DNA of 7,794 bases from positions 1-7,794 of the forward strand of contig JAOUFA010000165.1 of the NCBI GenBank assembly GCA_029858545.1. Direction: 5' to 3'. Within the stretch, counting starts at the first letter, position 1. Every line of letters begins with the position of its first letter. This stretch comes from Betaproteobacteria bacterium (GTDB lineage: Bacteria > Pseudomonadota > Gammaproteobacteria > Burkholderiales > SG8-39). The notes under the pieces are model-generated. The model saw only the letters and a list, made by a program, of their open reading frames with translations. It did no database searches and was not told the DNA's origin. A program made the position numbers and the translations under genes. This document shows, piece by piece, positions 4,801 to 7,794 of the stretch.

Positions 4801-7118
4801 ACGGAAACCTCCGCGCCGCAGATATCGAAGTCGAAGGGCTATCTGTCGAGGAACTGGCGGAGGTCTTTCAGGGCATGCTGGATCGGGGGCGGCGAATCCC
4901 GACCGATATCTTTGTTGCCATCGTGTCGAAGCTCTTTCTCCGGGGGTATGCGGAGTTGGCACAAGAGGGAATAAGGTATGACCGCCGGCCGCCCGAAGCC
5001 TACGTCCGGCACCGGATCCAGGTGGCGCGATCCCTGGCAAAAAAAAACGATCATGCGAGCGTCGTACGCCTGATCGACATGTTTGTGCAGGCCACGGGAA
5101 CAACAAGCGGGATGGAGCAAGTCCTTCTGGCCGAAAGTAGCATTGCGTTGGGTGACCAGGATCGCGCCCTGGAAATTCTGGAGCAGGCGGTCGACGCGTA
5201 TCCGAAATCGGCCCTCATAGCCATTGAATATGGCGCAATTCTTCTGGAGCGCGGCGCCTTCGCCAAAGCGCGCGCGGCACTCGAACGGGCGGCCGGGATA
5301 CGTGGCGAAATGACGCCGAGGATCCGTAAATTGTTGGTTCGAGCCTATGAGGGAATGGGCCAGATTGAAAGAATATCCGAAAACCCCGGACTGGTCAGGC
5401 TACCCCGGGAAGAGGATTGGGCGACGGTCGAAGCTACGATACGGGCGTATATCGATAGGAACGAATACAGACTGGCGCAGGACGAACTGGAACGAATCCC
5501 GGAAGGGCGGCGCAAGAGCGAACCCAGAATTATACGCCTGATGTGTCGGGTCTATGACGGGCTTGGCCAACAAGAACGTACCAAGGCTCTGCTCGTTGGA
5601 CTTGGCCATGAGACCAAGAAAGAGAATCTGGTTGCGCTATGCGCCCAAGAGCTGCTGGTGCGTAGCGCCGACAACGACGCAAAGGCAATCCTCGAGAAGT
5701 ATGTTCACGAAAATGAGGGTACAGACCCATCTTTGCTGGAACTTCTTTCCAGGTGTTATAGAAAAGGGGACGATACTCAGTGGATTGAGGCGTTACTGGC
5801 GAAGGCGCATCGGGAATTTTCGGAATCGGCGGATGCGGCGCTGGGTTATGCCCGGTTGCTGTTTATGCAAGATCAACCGGCGATGGCCCGGGATATCTTG
5901 GTTCCGTTTGTCGGTGGAAACGTTACTCTCAGCCTGACATTCCTCGCCCTGTTGTCGAAACTATACTGGATACTGGAAGAGAATTCGAAGGCGGACGATC
6001 TGTGGCGCTGGGCTTCCGGTCTCGAGGGCGCGGCGGGGGAAGACAGGTTGCTCCGCAGCGCGGTAATGCATGCCCGCCGGGCGCAACTAAGTGGCGACCT
6101 GGAAACGGCAAGATCGATCCTCGACCCGCTTGCTCGCGGTCTTGGCACAGCCGACCCGGATCTGGTCTGGTCAATGGCCACAACCTACGACGGATTAGGC
6201 GATCCGGAAACGGCGGAGGCGATTCTGGCGAAGGCGGCAAAGAACGCGCCTGCATCGGCGGCGGCCGCGCAACGTTTCGCTAATGTGCTGTTCTTGCAGG
6301 GTGAACTTGTGGCGGGGCGGGAAATCCTGGAACGGTTTATCGGCGGCAAGGAGCTTCCGGATTTCTCTCTCTTGAAGTTGCTCTCGGAATTCTACAGCGC
6401 CCTCGACGAGGAGTCGAAAGCGGACAGCCTGTGGAGATGGGCCGCCACCTTCGACCCGGAATCGTGTCCTACCAAACCGATGCGAGAGACACTTGCGCGT
6501 GCCCGCATAATATTTCTATCGACGGTCTATTATAAGTTGTGGGGTTATCCGAATGCGGAGGATTTCTTGCGTTCGGGAGGCAGTCCTGTTCCGAAACTGC
6601 AAAATGCCAGGTCATCTGGCAACGTGGCCGCACGTGCCGGCACCGGACTGGATAACGGTGACCTGGATGCGGCGACGTCGATTCTTGGCTACTTGGCCGA
6701 CGACCCAATGATAGATGCCAATGCCGAAGATCTTCTCCTGCTCGTCAGATTCTTTGAGGCGATTGAGAGGCCAGGGGACGCGTACGCGCTGCTGGCCAAG
6801 ACCGCCGCGCGATTTCCGACGGATACCGCAATTGTTCTGGAATACGGGTTGGCGCTCTTTGAGCGGAAGGAGTTTCACGAACTTATTTCGCTTCTGGGAC
6901 CTTATGCGACTTGGGAAACACCAGCTATCGAATTGATGTTGCTGCTGCTCAAAGCCTATCGGATGGCCGGGCGAGATGCGGATTTTCAAAGCTTGCAGCT
7001 GCGTGCCACTGAAGGCGGGTGGTTCTCCCGTGAGAATATGCAGACCATTCATGCGGACGTTCGGGAAATTGCCAGAACGATCATCGATCAAGCGGTCGAG
7101 AATGGCCCCACGCCCTAG
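4797..7118 (+). CDS. Large tetratricopeptide-repeat (TPR) protein
   Basis: This is a 773-residue all-helical repeat protein. A clear TPR stretch is ALEILEQAVDAYPKSALIAI then EYGAILLERGAFAKARAALE (residues 124-163); further units run to about 735 (for example DPETAEAILAKAAKNAPAS at 469-487 and DAYALLAKTAARFPTDTAIV at 661-680). A module of about 143 residues is duplicated: 341-410 and 484-553 share LLxxYYxLxEExxKADxLWRWA-like signatures. No signal peptide or membrane segment is seen, so it is probably a cytoplasmic scaffold. TPR proteins bind partners; here these could be the hydrolase or glycan enzymes nearby. The ATG at 4797 is preferred because GGGGGA lies 6 nt upstream and TGA/ATG overlap couples it to the preceding ORF. 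The frame is open upstream to 4617, but that extension is Arg/Ser-rich and overlaps the hydrolase gene, so I regard it as non-coding. No terminator is visible after the TAG. Confidence 0.85.
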   Translation: MNGNLRAADIEVEGLSVEELAEVFQGMLDRGRRIPTDIFVAIVSKLFLRGYAELAQEGIRYDRRPPEAYVRHRIQVARSLAKKNDHASVVRLIDMFVQATGTTSGMEQVLLAESSIALGDQDRALEILEQAVDAYPKSALIAIEYGAILLERGAFAKARAALERAAGIRGEMTPRIRKLLVRAYEGMGQIERISENPGLVRLPREEDWATVEATIRAYIDRNEYRLAQDELERIPEGRRKSEPRIIRLMCRVYDGLGQQERTKALLVGLGHETKKENLVALCAQELLVRSADNDAKAILEKYVHENEGTDPSLLELLSRCYRKGDDTQWIEALLAKAHREFSESADAALGYARLLFMQDQPAMARDILVPFVGGNVTLSLTFLALLSKLYWILEENSKADDLWRWASGLEGAAGEDRLLRSAVMHARRAQLSGDLETARSILDPLARGLGTADPDLVWSMATTYDGLGDPETAEAILAKAAKNAPASAAAAQRFANVLFLQGELVAGREILERFIGGKELPDFSLLKLLSEFYSALDEESKADSLWRWAATFDPESCPTKPMRETLARARIIFLSTVYYKLWGYPNAEDFLRSGGSPVPKLQNARSSGNVAARAGTGLDNGDLDAATSILGYLADDPMIDANAEDLLLLVRFFEAIERPGDAYALLAKTAARFPTDTAIVLEYGLALFERKEFHELISLLGPYATWETPAIELMLLLLKAYRMAGRDADFQSLQLRATEGGWFSRENMQTIHADVREIARTIIDQAVENGPTP

Positions 7119-7197
7119 GTCCAACCGTCCTACGGGCAGCCGCAGACACATTTGGCGGGCGGCATTCGGATCTTGGTGGGTGCTATAGAAATTCTGC

Positions 7198-7220
7198 TCT
7201 GGCTTGCGGAAATCGCCAGA
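7198..7220 (-). terminator. Weak hairpin downstream of the tRNA gene
   Basis: TCTGGC (7198-7203) and GCCAGA (7215-7220) form a 6-bp stem with an 11-base loop, 14 bases past the tRNA 3' end in its direction of transcription. Only a broken T-stretch (GAATTTCT) follows, so it is a poor intrinsic terminator candidate, though nothing better is seen. Confidence 0.25.
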
Positions 7221-7233
7221 CTACTGGAGGACT

Positions 7234-7309
<76 letters not shown>

Positions 7310-7318
7310 GCGCAGCGG

Positions 7319-7347
7319 GATATAGCAAAGCCACCCCGGCTTGTCAT
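7319..7347 (-). promoter_or_regulatory. Promoter of tRNA-Lys
   Basis: On the minus strand ATGACA (-35, 5 of 6 consensus, 7347-7342) and TATATC (-10, 7324-7319) are separated by exactly 17 bases. The -10 ends 9 bases before the first tRNA nucleotide, as expected for a short 5' leader. The G/C-rich segment between -10 and tRNA resembles the discriminator of stringently controlled stable-RNA promoters; that last point is inference. Confidence 0.65.
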
Positions 7348-7433
7348 CCCCTGGATTTACGCTTTTCGGAAAAACATCCCGTGGCGGCCCATCTGACCCG
7401 TTCGGGGCAGGCGCGCCTCGATGGTGGCCATAA

Positions 7434-7451
7434 ATACTGTATCGACAGTAT
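7434..7451. promoter_or_regulatory. Perfect palindrome, candidate operator
   Basis: ATACTGT-ATCG-ACAGTAT has 7-base perfect arms around 4 bases. It overlaps the -10 of a promoter-like pair on the minus strand (TTGCCA at 7475-7470, 17-base spacer, CATACT at 7452-7447), pointing toward the tRNA. The symmetry is typical of a site for a dimeric repressor. It does not match the alphaproteobacterial LexA box (GTTC-N7-GTTC). It could instead act on the plus-strand gene at 7619. Confidence 0.4.
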
Positions 7452-7618
7452 GGGCTTTCCGAAAAATTGTGGCAAAATTTAGGCAACCGGATCGTTCCGG
7501 ACGATGGCATCCAGGTCGATCCGGGCAGTCCGGCGTGGAGACGCGTGGGCAAAAGGCCTCGGCCTGGACGCATCGATCGCCGCACGGAGTTTCACTTGTC
7601 GATACCGGGGGGTGCGCT

Positions 7619-7794
7619 ATGAAGCCAGAACACAACACCATTTCCGCAGCAATCCGGCGCGGGATGTCGCGTCGCAATTTCCTGAAGGGCGGCACCGCCC
7701 TCGCCATGACAGTGGCGATGCCGATGCCACTTGTCGCGAGACGGGCGCTCGCGGCAATACCGGATCTGCCGGGCATCCTCGATCCGCTGTACAG
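7619..7794 (+). CDS. Tat-exported protein, N-terminus only (cut by window edge)
   Basis: Fifty-eight codons are visible before the window ends. The N-terminus carries a twin-arginine signal: SRRNFLKGG (residues 17-25) matches S-R-R-x-F-L-K. It is followed by a moderately hydrophobic stretch (TALAMTVAMPMPLVA), a basic RR in the c-region as is common for Tat substrates, and a probable ALA cleavage site at about residue 45. The mature part begins AIPDLPGILDPLY, too short to name a family. Tat substrates fold in the cytoplasm, often with a cofactor, and are exported to the periplasm. The ATG at 7619 is chosen because a run of six G lies 6 nt upstream; the ATG fifteen codons later would leave a very short n-region. 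No functional link to the glycan genes is evident, and the tRNA gene separates them. Confidence 0.75.
   Translation, partial: MKPEHNTISAAIRRGMSRRNFLKGGTALAMTVAMPMPLVARRALAAIPDLPGILDPLY

Larger units (their letters stand above)
7310..7618. other. Divergent intergenic region between tRNA-Lys and the Tat-signal gene
   Basis: This 309-base stretch has no gene I can support. It contains the tRNA promoter at its left end, a perfect palindrome at 7434-7451, a possible second minus-strand promoter next to that palindrome, and a widely spaced inverted pair, TTTTCGGAAA near 7364 and TTTCCGAAAA near 7457. The open frames across it on the minus strand run through the tRNA and are not real genes. Confidence 0.5.

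Noticed and set aside
7434..7451. LexA (SOS) box reading of the palindrome
   Set aside because: The CTGT-ACAG half-sites are only 4 bases apart, unlike enterobacterial boxes, and there is no GTTC-N7-GTTC as in alphaproteobacteria.

Overview
The window looks like part of a surface-polysaccharide or glycoconjugate locus from a fairly GC-rich (about 58-60% GC) Gram-negative bacterium, most likely an alphaproteobacterium. That placement is an inference. It rests on base composition, an FkbM-type methyltransferase with the ISYAQNFED start, the repeat protein typical of alphaproteobacterial glycosyltransferase loci, and a Tat-exported protein. The genus cannot be fixed from the sequence.

Layout. 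Three genes lie on the minus strand in the left half, in transcription order: an FkbM-family methyltransferase with a long coiled-coil tail (3543-2374), a standalone protein of two duplicated tandem-repeat blocks (1990-1064), and a group 1-like glycosyltransferase that starts at 951 and runs off the left edge. A 403-base divergent intergenic region (3544-3946) separates these from a plus-strand operon: an alpha/beta-hydrolase-like protein (3947-4672), a possible 43-residue microprotein (4669-4800), and a 773-residue TPR protein (4797-7118). The last three are chained by ATGA stop/start overlaps. Right of the operon is a tRNA-Lys(CTT) gene on the minus strand with a recognisable promoter, then a palindrome-containing intergenic region, and finally the start of a plus-strand gene with a twin-arginine signal peptide (7619 onward, cut by the window edge).

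How the parts may work together (inference). The methyltransferase and glycosyltransferase would build or cap a glycan. The repeat protein is of a type usually found joined to glycosyltransferases and may be a scaffold or recognition module for them. The hydrolase and the large TPR scaffold, translated in a coupled way, may form an acyl-editing or export-assisting pair for the same pathway. The tRNA and the Tat-exported protein look like the ordinary chromosomal flank of the locus.

The most distinctive points are the overlap chain with its tiny ORF, the separation of modules that often occur in one polypeptide, recent in-frame internal duplications in three proteins, and an AT-rich island inside the glycosyltransferase gene.
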